In this document: positions 16,893 through 24,505 of the stretch, piece after piece
How positions within the stretch are numbered: position 1 is the stretch's first letter
Layout of the letters: the number at the start of each line of letters is the position of its first letter
NCBI GenBank assembly: GCA_046091905.1
Contig: JBJTCN010000074.1
Location: 1 to 55,355 of the forward strand
Source of the DNA: ZLKRG08 sp046091905
Lineage (GTDB): Bacteria; Actinomycetota; Actinomycetes; Nanopelagicales; Nanopelagicaceae
Direction: 5' to 3'
DNA: 55,355 bases
The notes under the pieces: generated by a model
What the model was told of the DNA's origin: nothing
What the model saw: the letters and a program-made list of their open reading frames with translations, nothing else
The model's database searches: none
Program-made: the position numbers and the translations under genes

Positions 16893-17423
16893 GTGAAAAA
16901 AGCTTTGCTTGCTACTTTTACAACACTATTAATTGCGAGTTCACTTACGCCCGCCAATGCCGCCGCTGAGAAAGGTTGGCGTTATTGGGGTTACTTCCAA
17001 GCTGCGCCAGGTGCCAACTCATGGAACTATGCACTAACCGGGCCCACTGGATCTACTCCTAAAGATGGCGCTACTGAAGGTTGGAAGTTCTCTTTCTCAA
17101 GTAACACCGTCGATACCGGTAATCCAACTTTGAAACCGAATTTTAAAGCAATCTGCGCTGACACTCCTGCCCAAAGTGGAATGGTACGCGTTGCGCTAGT
17201 TGTGGAATTCGGCTTACGTGCAATCGCGCCAAAGGGCGAGAACGTGCAACCAACAGTACGTAAATGTGTATCAGTTAAACCCGGAACCAACGGACTGGAG
17301 ATTCTAAATAAAGTAGTTTCGGTTAGAACTTCCGCGGATGGCTTTGTCTGTGGATTGAATAGCTATCCTGCAAAGGAATGCAGCACTGAAATTCTTACCC
17401 CAAAGTCGCTACTAAAGAAGTAG
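16893..17423 (+). CDS. Secreted SCO2322-like protein of a B12-regulated operon
   Basis: The 176-residue protein has a clear signal peptide, cleaved probably after ANA at about residue 24, then a mature domain beginning KGWRYWGYFQ with four cysteines (ADTPAQ region, VRKCVS, VCGLN, KECST). It resembles the family typified by Streptomyces SCO2322, recalled as neighbouring ECF genes. No enzyme motif is seen; a surface accessory role in vitamin capture is an inference from context. The start is GTG with an AAAGGA ribosome site. It is the first gene behind the cobalamin riboswitch. Confidence 0.75.
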   Translation: MKKALLATFTTLLIASSLTPANAAAEKGWRYWGYFQAAPGANSWNYALTGPTGSTPKDGATEGWKFSFSSNTVDTGNPTLKPNFKAICADTPAQSGMVRVALVVEFGLRAIAPKGENVQPTVRKCVSVKPGTNGLEILNKVVSVRTSADGFVCGLNSYPAKECSTEILTPKSLLKK

Positions 17424-17425
17424 AG

Positions 17426-18169
17426 ATTAAGAACTTACACCCAATTAGTTGGTGGCTATGGAGTGCGTTCCTAGCCACCACTTTGGTGCGCATGCAAAAC
17501 CCTTGGCTCTCGATTTTAGCAATCACGCTGCTTTCGTTAATGGTTTACTTTTTCAAATCAGATGGGCCATGGGCGGAAAGTTATAACTGGGCACTTAAAT
17601 TGGCAGCAGCTGTAATTATCTTTAGAGTATTCATTGGCATTGTTATTGGAGTGCCGGTACCTGGCACTACTTTATTCACAGTTCCCTCTATTCCGCTTCC
17701 GCGCTGGATGGCTGGAATTACTTTAGGTGGCGCAGTTACGTGGGAGCGGGTTTATTCAACTTTTCTAGAAAGTTTGAATATTGCAAGCATCATCGCGCTC
17801 TTTGGTGCTGCGACCGCGCTTACAAATCCGCGGGCACTATTAAGGGCAGTTCCGCCAATCTTTTATGAAGCAGCGATGGTGTTAGTAATTGCAACTTCGC
17901 TAACTCCACAGTTGGTGGAGAATCTAAAGCGAATTCGAGTCGCTCAACGGATGCGCGGAATCAGCGCTAGTCGCTTCTTTTCTTGGCGCCAAATCGCAAT
18001 GCCACTACTTGAAGATTCTTTGGCGCGTGCTTTGGATTTAGCGGCCGCTATGGACGCACGAGGATACGGAATTTCCCGAAAAAGAAGTAGATATCGGCCA
18101 CATAAGTACCAAGTAAGGGATCTACTGCTTTTGGCTTCGGGAGTTGCTGCACTGGCGGTCTCATTATGA
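17426..18169 (+). CDS. ECF transporter T component (EcfT-like)
   Basis: This is the membrane coupling subunit of an energy-coupling factor importer. It has about five to six helices and two coupling motifs, AQRMRG and AAMDARGYG (the family's A-R-G motifs). The reading frame is homologous-looking upstream of the first ATG/GTG/TTG codons (17483 TTG, 17492 ATG): LHPISWWLWSAF, a sequence typical of this actinobacterial subgroup from memory. The only plausible initiation codon there is ATT at 17426, three bases after the preceding stop, with AAAGAAG five bases before it. I use that start, with moderate confidence. Its stop overlaps the ATPase gene (ATGA). Confidence 0.8.
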   Translation: MKNLHPISWWLWSAFLATTLVRMQNPWLSILAITLLSLMVYFFKSDGPWAESYNWALKLAAAVIIFRVFIGIVIGVPVPGTTLFTVPSIPLPRWMAGITLGGAVTWERVYSTFLESLNIASIIALFGAATALTNPRALLRAVPPIFYEAAMVLVIATSLTPQLVENLKRIRVAQRMRGISASRFFSWRQIAMPLLEDSLARALDLAAAMDARGYGISRKRSRYRPHKYQVRDLLLLASGVAALAVSL

Positions 18170-19719
18170 TTAAATTTCAGAACGTTTCACTAATTTACCC
18201 AACCACTCAAAAGACAATTCTCGATAAATTAAATTTCGAAATTGGTGAAGGTGAATTCGTCTTGCTGATTGGTGAAACCGGGATTGGAAAGAGTTCGGTA
18301 CTTAGACTTATTAATGGTTTAGTGCCACACCATACTGGTGGCATCCTGGCGGGCAATGTTGAAGTCGGCGGCATCTCAACTAGAACCGTCCGTCCTGGCC
18401 AATTGGCTGAGCTAATTGGAATTGTGGGTCAAAACCCTATCAATGGTTTTGTCACAGATATTGTTGAAGATGAACTCGCCTTTTCAATGGAGTCGCTCAA
18501 TCTCCCCGAAGAGACCATGCGCAAGCGGATCGAAGAAGTCTTAGATCTTCTTAGTCTTAACCAAATTCGCAGCCGCAAGCTGCAGACGCTCTCCGGTGGC
18601 GAACAGCAGAGAGTGGCAATCGCCGCGGCAATGGTGCTGCATCCAAAAATATTAGTTTTAGATGAACCCACTAGCGCTCTTGATCCAGTTGCGGCCGAAG
18701 AAGTTTTAGCAATATTGCAACGTTTAGTTCATGATCTTGGAGTCACAGTCATCATTGCAGAGCATCGGCTAGAACGAGTTATTGGATATGTTGATTCCGT
18801 AATAGAAATTGGTGCAGATGGCCAAACTAGAATTGGTAAGCCTGAAGAGATTCTTAAAACTTCTAAGATTGCACCTCCAATCGTGAAACTAGCTCGGGCG
18901 CTAAAACTTCCAGGGATCTCTTTATCTGTGCGAGATTTACGAAAAGCGACGGAAAATTTTCGTAGCGCCGGGCGCGAGATCGTAAAAGCGCAACCTAAGA
19001 CTCGAGCGCTTTTACTTGAGACCAAAGAGTTGTCCGTTTCTTATGAGCAGAAGCTGGCGCTAAAGCCGATTGATTTCAAAATAAGCGCTGGCGAAATTGT
19101 CGCTTTAATGGGAAGAAATGGCGCGGGCAAGAGTTCATTAATAAAAGCGCTGCTTGGAGTTATTAGTTACCAAGGTAAAGTAAATAAGAAGTTAGGCAAG
19201 ATTGGATATATCCCCCAAGATGCCAATGACCTGTTATATCACCAGAGCGTAGCTGCTGAGTGCCAGCAAACTGATAAAGATAATTCGCTATCTCCAGGTA
19301 GCACTGCGCAATTGCTAAAAAAGATCGCGCCAACTGTAAATGTATCTGCCCATCCGAGAGATTTATCTGAAGGTCAACGTTTGGCATTAGTGCTAGCAAT
19401 TGTGCTGGCACCAAAGCCAGAACTCTTAATTCTCGATGAACCTACGCGCGGCTTGGATTATGAGAGTAAATCTCTACTCACCAAATTGTTGACTAATCGC
19501 GCAGCTAATGGCGCTGCGGTGCTTATCGCAACCCATGACGTAGAACTCGTCGCGGAGTTAGCGACTCGAATCGTGATTCTTGCAGAAGGTGAATTAGTTA
19601 CCGATGGAAACGCAGTGGATGTACTCCTTGCTTCGCCATCTTTTGCGCCACAAGTAACAAAAGTGATGTCTCCTCGTAAATGGTTGACAATAAATGATGT
19701 TTTGGAGGCGCTGGAATGA
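18166..19719 (+). CDS. ECF transporter ATPase, two fused ABC domains
   Basis: The 517-residue protein carries two nucleotide-binding domains in tandem, replacing the usual EcfA/EcfA' pair. Domain one has Walker A GETGIGKS (36-43), signature LSGGEQQR and Walker B ILVLDEPTSALD. Domain two has GRNGAGKSS, the signature LSEGQRLAL and LLILDEPTRGLD, each followed by the switch histidine (AEHR, ATHD). It drives substrate release by the neighbouring T and S components. It overlaps both flanking genes by four bases (ATGA type), implying equal co-translation. Confidence 0.93.
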   Translation: MIKFQNVSLIYPTTQKTILDKLNFEIGEGEFVLLIGETGIGKSSVLRLINGLVPHHTGGILAGNVEVGGISTRTVRPGQLAELIGIVGQNPINGFVTDIVEDELAFSMESLNLPEETMRKRIEEVLDLLSLNQIRSRKLQTLSGGEQQRVAIAAAMVLHPKILVLDEPTSALDPVAAEEVLAILQRLVHDLGVTVIIAEHRLERVIGYVDSVIEIGADGQTRIGKPEEILKTSKIAPPIVKLARALKLPGISLSVRDLRKATENFRSAGREIVKAQPKTRALLLETKELSVSYEQKLALKPIDFKISAGEIVALMGRNGAGKSSLIKALLGVISYQGKVNKKLGKIGYIPQDANDLLYHQSVAAECQQTDKDNSLSPGSTAQLLKKIAPTVNVSAHPRDLSEGQRLALVLAIVLAPKPELLILDEPTRGLDYESKSLLTKLLTNRAANGAAVLIATHDVELVAELATRIVILAEGELVTDGNAVDVLLASPSFAPQVTKVMSPRKWLTINDVLEALE

Positions 19720-20483
19720 AAACCAGCGACATTTTTCGATTCCAAGGTTTTAGATTATTCGCGCTAACTGCAACTTCACTAGTAAGTGCGCTGGGATTCT
19801 TCTGGCCCTTTATTAGTAGCGAAAATAGCGGCTCTTTGCTCTTCTGGATTGCCACTCCCTTAGCGCTCTTGCTTCTCCTAGCGCTAATCGGACAGGCTAA
19901 TTTAGATGCAAAGTCATTAGCGCTACTTGCGATGTTAAGTGCCATCATCGCAGCGCTGCGACCGCTAGGTGCAGGTGCCGCTGGAATTGAACCGATGTGG
20001 TTTCTCTTAATTCTGGCCAGTTATGTATTTGGTTCTAGTTTTGGCCTATTACTTGGAGTGCAATCAATGTTGCTCTCGGCATTCTTAACTGGTGGCTTTG
20101 GTCCATGGTTGCCTTATCAAATCTTTGCAGCTGGATGGATTGGACTTATCGCTGGCGCGATTCCTAAAATAAAGAAATTTAAGATTCCCTTTATTGCGCT
20201 CTGCTCTTTAATACTCGCAGAAATATTTGGATTTTTCATGGATCTTCAATTTTGGCCTTGGGCATTTGGACCTAAAACCCAACTCTCCTACATTCCTGGC
20301 GCTGCTATCGCAGATAATTTTCAAAGATTTATCTCTTATCACTTGGCGTCCTCTATGGCTTGGAATGTACCTAGAGCGATATTCACCGCGCTTTTAATTT
20401 TGGCAATAGGTCCAGGTGTATTAAAAGCTCTAGAGCGAAGCGCCCGAAAAGCAGCCTTTGTTAGCGAAATTAAATTTACTTAA
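19716..20483 (+). CDS. ECF transporter S component, probable cobalamin binder
   Basis: The 255-residue protein has about six helices and the actinobacterial S-component features ALRPLGAGAAGIEPMWFLLILASYVFG and LLTGG-like AFLTGGFGPWLPYQIFAAGWIGL. As part of a cobalamin-riboswitch operon with T and A subunits, its ligand is most probably B12 or a precursor (compare CbrT); the ligand is inferred from regulation, and cobalt or another corrinoid cannot be excluded. The start overlaps the ATPase stop; the last eight bases overlap the convergent gcvT. Confidence 0.83.
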   Translation: MKTSDIFRFQGFRLFALTATSLVSALGFFWPFISSENSGSLLFWIATPLALLLLLALIGQANLDAKSLALLAMLSAIIAALRPLGAGAAGIEPMWFLLILASYVFGSSFGLLLGVQSMLLSAFLTGGFGPWLPYQIFAAGWIGLIAGAIPKIKKFKIPFIALCSLILAEIFGFFMDLQFWPWAFGPKTQLSYIPGAAIADNFQRFISYHLASSMAWNVPRAIFTALLILAIGPGVLKALERSARKAAFVSEIKFT

Positions 20484-21555
20484 CGTGCGGTAGCACCATT
20501 GGCAGTTTAACTATCTCTGCCATTAGTGTGCGACCACGTACATCAATTGCAACTTCATCTCCAATTTTGTAGGCGGTATCAACCAACCCCAGTGCAATTC
20601 CTACTTTAAGAGTTGGTGAGAAAGTTCCCGAAGTGGTTTGGCCAACAACTTTTCCATCAACCATGATTGACATATGTCCGCGAGGAATGCCACGATCCTT
20701 TAATTTCAAACCGCGAAGTCGACGAGTAATCCCCGCCTCTTTCTCTGCCCGTAAGGATTTATCTCCATTGAAGCTTGCTTTGTCATAAGCAATCGCCCAT
20801 GCCGCGCCACCAACATTTGCAGAGATAGATTCTGAGAGTTCATTTCCATGAAGCGGATAGCCCATCTCGGTGCGCAAAGTATCTCGAGCGCCTAAACCAC
20901 AAACTAAGCCATCACCTAATTTACTTACCAGCGCATCCCACACATTTGCAGCTTGGCTCCATTTAGGAAGTAATTCATAACCATGTTCGCCCGAGTATCC
21001 AGTACGGCAGACAATTACCTCATTTCCTGAAATCTGACCGTGGCTAAACGCCATGTACTCCATATTTAAATTAAGTCCCAGCGATTCCAAGAGCTCCTTT
21101 GATTGTGGACCTTGCACGGCGATTACCGCATACTCTTCATGCAGATTAACAATCTCTAAATTTGCCGGTGCTTGCGCTTTTAGGACTGCAAATACTTTTG
21201 CGCAGTTAGCTGCATTAGGAACTAGAAAAATATCGTCTTCACTATTTCGGTATGCAATGATGTCATCGATTACGCCACCATGATCATTGCACAGCAAGTT
21301 ATATTGAGCCTCACCATTTGAAATCTTGTTTAGATCATTGGTAAGAACGCTATTTATGAAATCTTTAGCCCCAGGACCTTTGATTGAAATCTTGCCGAGG
21401 TGCGAAACATCGAAGATTCCGACTCGATTGCGAACTGCATCATGCTCTGCCAAGACGCCGCCACCTGGATATTCGATTGGCATCTCCCAGCCGCCAAAAT
21501 CGGCCATCTTCGCTCCAAGCGACTTATGTTTTGCATCAAGTGGTGAATGTTTCAT
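20476..21555 (-). CDS. gcvT: Aminomethyltransferase, glycine cleavage T protein
   Basis: GcvT releases ammonia from the aminomethyl-lipoyl H protein and passes the methylene group to tetrahydrofolate. The 359-residue protein is complete: DFGGWEMPIEYPGG at the start, FDVSHLGKISIKGPGA, the YNLLCNDHGGVIDDI region, and the folate-site stretch CRTGYSGEHGYE, plus ARDTLRTEMGYPLHGNEL. The P and H genes are not in the window. The ATG has TAACCT (21562-21567, minus strand) six bases upstream and no Shine-Dalgarno. No glycine riboswitch fits in the 29-base upstream gap. Confidence 0.96.
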   Translation of the reverse strand: MKHSPLDAKHKSLGAKMADFGGWEMPIEYPGGGVLAEHDAVRNRVGIFDVSHLGKISIKGPGAKDFINSVLTNDLNKISNGEAQYNLLCNDHGGVIDDIIAYRNSEDDIFLVPNAANCAKVFAVLKAQAPANLEIVNLHEEYAVIAVQGPQSKELLESLGLNLNMEYMAFSHGQISGNEVIVCRTGYSGEHGYELLPKWSQAANVWDALVSKLGDGLVCGLGARDTLRTEMGYPLHGNELSESISANVGGAAWAIAYDKASFNGDKSLRAEKEAGITRRLRGLKLKDRGIPRGHMSIMVDGKVVGQTTSGTFSPTLKVGIALGLVDTAYKIGDEVAIDVRGRTLMAEIVKLPMVLPHVK

Positions 21556-21584
21556 AGGGGCAGGTTATCTAATACGATTAGAAA
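21556..21584. promoter_or_regulatory. Compact divergent leaderless promoters of gcvT and pepA
   Basis: The 29 bases hold two outward -10 elements. TAACCT (21562-21567, minus strand) is six bases from the gcvT ATG. TACGAT (21573-21578) is six bases from the pepA ATG. They lie 5 bases apart, so each promoter's upstream region lies under the other gene's start. Both genes lack a Shine-Dalgarno. Confidence 0.5.
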
Positions 21585-23024
21585 ATGCCCGAAAAATTAA
21601 AACTCAAATATCTAGAGAAGTCCATTTCCGCCGATGCCCTCGTGGTGGGGTTGGCACAGGGAGCCAAAGGTTTGGAGATTGTCTCCACCCTAAAGTTAGA
21701 TGAGAAAGAGATTCTCCAATCTCTCAATGATTTGGGCGCCACCGGTAAAGCCGATGAAGTAATTAAACTACCGGGCACGGCAACTAAGGTAATTCTCTTT
21801 ACCGGTCTTGGAAAAGTTGCCAAAGAGTATTCATCCGAAACAATTCGCCGCGCCGCTGGTATCGCTGCGCAGAGCCTGCACGGACATACCAGTGCAATTT
21901 TCGCAATTGATAACGATGCGCGCGCTATGGCTGAAGGTGCGGCGCTCGGTTCTTACTCCTTTACCGATTTCCGCGGCCATACTAAAAAGGATCAAAAGGC
22001 TCCATTATCCGAGATTTATATTGATGCAGATGGCGATACGAAGTTATTAAAAGAGGTTGAGAGCATTGTTAAGTGGATCTTCTTTGTTCGTGATCTAGTA
22101 AATATGCCACCAAGTTATTTAAACCCTAAGAAGTTCGCCGAGTTAGTTAGCGCCAAAGCCAAGAAGGTTTCTGGAGTTAAGCTGAAGGTTTGGGATGAGA
22201 AGCAATTAAAAGCTCAAGGTTTTGGTGGGTTAATTGGCGTAGGCCAAGGCTCTGCCAACCCACCGCGATTAGTTTCACTTTCTTACAAGCCAGCTAAAGC
22301 AAAGCGCAACCTGGCCTTTGTCGGCAAGGGAATCACTTTTGATTCTGGCGGGCTGGCGCTAAAGCCAGCTGCAAAGATGGATGAGATGAAAGGTGATATG
22401 ACTGGCGCGGCATCGGTAATTGGTGCGCTACTTGCAATCGCTGAATTAAAACTTCCAGTGGCGGTTGAAGCATGGGCCGCGCTTGCCGAAAACATGCCAT
22501 CTAACACCGCTACTCGCCCATCAGATGTCATCACCATCTATGGTGGTAAAACAGTTGAAGTGTTAAATCCTGATGCTGAAGGTCGCTTAGTTTTGGCAGA
22601 TGCAATCACCAAGGCGCAAGAGAACAAAAACCTTGATGCGATCATCGATGTCGCAACGCTTACTAGCGCGAAAGTAATTGCACTAGGCACTCGTTATTCA
22701 GCAGTGATGACAAACAATGATGAACTCTGTGCGGAGTTCTTAGATGTTACTGATGTAACTGGTGAACAATTCTGGCAATTACCGCTACCTGAAGAGCTAC
22801 GTCCATCACTTGATACTGCAGTCGCTGATATTGCAAATGTTGGTGAACGAAAAGGTGGTTCATTAGTTGCAGGGCTCTTCTTGAAAGAATTCATTAAAGA
22901 TGAATTACCTTGGTTACATCTTGATATCGCTGGTGTTGAGCTAAATACAGGAAAAGCCCATGGCCACACTCCAGTTGGGGCTACTGGAGTATCAGTTCGC
23001 TCACTAATTGAAATGGCGCGCTAG
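21585..23024 (+). CDS. pepA: Leucyl aminopeptidase, M17 family
   Basis: PepA-type cytosolic aminopeptidases remove N-terminal residues using two metal ions. The 479-residue protein has the N-terminal macrodomain-like part and the C-terminal catalytic part. Metal and active-site motifs are present: VGKGITFDSGGLALKP, MKGDMTGAASV, ALAENMPS, and NPDAEGRLVLADA in place of the commoner NTDAEGRL. The C-terminus GKAHGHTPVGATGVSVRSL is typical. The leaderless promoter is described with the divergent region. It starts the pepA-lpdA-E2 stretch. Confidence 0.95.
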   Translation: MPEKLKLKYLEKSISADALVVGLAQGAKGLEIVSTLKLDEKEILQSLNDLGATGKADEVIKLPGTATKVILFTGLGKVAKEYSSETIRRAAGIAAQSLHGHTSAIFAIDNDARAMAEGAALGSYSFTDFRGHTKKDQKAPLSEIYIDADGDTKLLKEVESIVKWIFFVRDLVNMPPSYLNPKKFAELVSAKAKKVSGVKLKVWDEKQLKAQGFGGLIGVGQGSANPPRLVSLSYKPAKAKRNLAFVGKGITFDSGGLALKPAAKMDEMKGDMTGAASVIGALLAIAELKLPVAVEAWAALAENMPSNTATRPSDVITIYGGKTVEVLNPDAEGRLVLADAITKAQENKNLDAIIDVATLTSAKVIALGTRYSAVMTNNDELCAEFLDVTDVTGEQFWQLPLPEELRPSLDTAVADIANVGERKGGSLVAGLFLKEFIKDELPWLHLDIAGVELNTGKAHGHTPVGATGVSVRSLIEMAR

Positions 23025-23031
23025 CGGATTA

Positions 23032-23043
23032 CCCTTATAAGGG
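23032..23043. promoter_or_regulatory. Perfect 12-base palindrome before lpdA
   Basis: CCCTTATAAGGG lies between pepA and lpdA, 49 bases before the lpdA ATG. A direct repeat GGATTACC occurs at 23026-23033 and again near 23054. It could be an operator for the lpdA-E2 unit; with no loop and no T-run it is a poor terminator. Confidence 0.3.
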
Positions 23044-23091
23044 CCAAAGTGGCAGGATTACCTCATAAGTTTTTCGGTATTTGGAGTGGCT

Positions 23092-24456
23092 ATGTCATAT
23101 GACGTTGTAATTCTCGGCGGCGGTTCTGGTGGTTATGCGTGTGCACTTCGCGCATCTCAACTTGGCCTTTCTGTAGTTTTAATTGAAGCAGATAAAGTTG
23201 GCGGTACTTGCTTACATCGTGGCTGCATTCCTACTAAGGCGCTACTGCATGCTGGCGAAATCGCAGATGAAACCCGCCATGCCTCTGATTACGGTGTCAA
23301 CGCAACTTTTAATTCGATCGACATGGCTGGTGTAAATACTTATAAAGATGGCGTGATCGCTCGTCTATACAAGGGCCTTTCAGGTCTGGTGAAATCACGA
23401 GGAGTCACTTTCGTTGAAGGTTGGGGCAAATTAGTTTCACCGGACACAGTCGAAGTAAATGGCACGCAATACACAGCTAAGCACGTAGTACTTGCAACTG
23501 GCTCTTACGCCAAAACCCTGCCGGGTTTAGATATTGATGGCAAGCGCGTAATCACTTCTGATCAAGCTTTGAATATGGATTACGTTCCAAAGAGCGCAAT
23601 AGTTTTAGGCGGCGGCGTGATTGGATGCGAATTCGCATCTGTTTGGAAGTCATTTGGCGCTGAAGTCACCATCATCGAAGGTCTACCAAGATTAGTTGCG
23701 CTAGAAGATGAGACCTCTTCTAAGCAATTAGAGCGCGCATTCCGTAAGCGCAAAATTGAATTTGAAGTTGGAAGTAAGTTCCAATCACACACAGTTAATG
23801 CAGATTCAGTAACTGTAAATCTGGAAAACGGTAAATCCTTTTCCGCTGAGATTCTTTTAGTTGCGGTTGGACGTGGACCTGTTTCTGCTGGGATTGGTTA
23901 TGAAGAACAAGGCATCACCATGGATCGTGGTTATGTACTAGTTGATAATAAATGCCGCACTAATGTGCCTGGTATTTGGGCAGTTGGCGATTTGATTCCA
24001 ACTTTGCAATTGGCGCACGTTGGTTTTCAAGAAGGAATCATGGTCGCTGAAGAAATCGCAGGGTTAAATCCACAACCAATTAATTACGATGGTGTGCCTC
24101 GTGTTACCTACTCAGAACCAGAGGTTGCTTCAGTTGGGCTCTCAACTGCAACTGCAAAAGAACGCGGTTACGACATTGAAGAGATCTCTTATGATTTGGC
24201 CGGCAATGGAAAATCACAGATTTTAAAGACTGCTGGTTCTATAAAGATTGTGCAGCAAAAAGGTGGCCCAGTGCTTGGAATTCACATGGTGGGTTCTCGA
24301 GTTGGCGAATTGATCGGCGAAGCGCAAATTATTTATAACTGGCAAGCTGATGCGCAAGATGTAGCTCCATATGTACACGCTCACCCAACAATGAACGAAG
24401 CGATGGGAGAGGCTTTCTTGGCGCTAGCTGGCAAGCCACTTCACGCCCACGGTTAG
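23092..24456 (+). CDS. lpdA: Dihydrolipoyl dehydrogenase (E3)
   Basis: E3 re-oxidises dihydrolipoyl groups with NAD+, serving 2-oxoacid dehydrogenases and the glycine cleavage system. From ATG 23092 (454 residues) it shows the FAD motif VVILGGGSGGY, the redox cysteines Cys40 and Cys45 (GGTCLHRGCIPTKALLH), the NAD motif VLGGGVIGCE, the second FAD motif WAVGDL, and the C-terminal His-Glu pair region HAHPTMNEA. GGAG five bases before ATG 23092 decides this start over GTG 23086. The E2 gene follows by 49 bases. Confidence 0.97.
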   Translation: MSYDVVILGGGSGGYACALRASQLGLSVVLIEADKVGGTCLHRGCIPTKALLHAGEIADETRHASDYGVNATFNSIDMAGVNTYKDGVIARLYKGLSGLVKSRGVTFVEGWGKLVSPDTVEVNGTQYTAKHVVLATGSYAKTLPGLDIDGKRVITSDQALNMDYVPKSAIVLGGGVIGCEFASVWKSFGAEVTIIEGLPRLVALEDETSSKQLERAFRKRKIEFEVGSKFQSHTVNADSVTVNLENGKSFSAEILLVAVGRGPVSAGIGYEEQGITMDRGYVLVDNKCRTNVPGIWAVGDLIPTLQLAHVGFQEGIMVAEEIAGLNPQPINYDGVPRVTYSEPEVASVGLSTATAKERGYDIEEISYDLAGNGKSQILKTAGSIKIVQQKGGPVLGIHMVGSRVGELIGEAQIIYNWQADAQDVAPYVHAHPTMNEAMGEAFLALAGKPLHAHG

Positions 24457-24505
24457 ATATTAGATAATGTTGAACTGGAAACAACGAAACAAAGGAAACG
24501 GTTAG

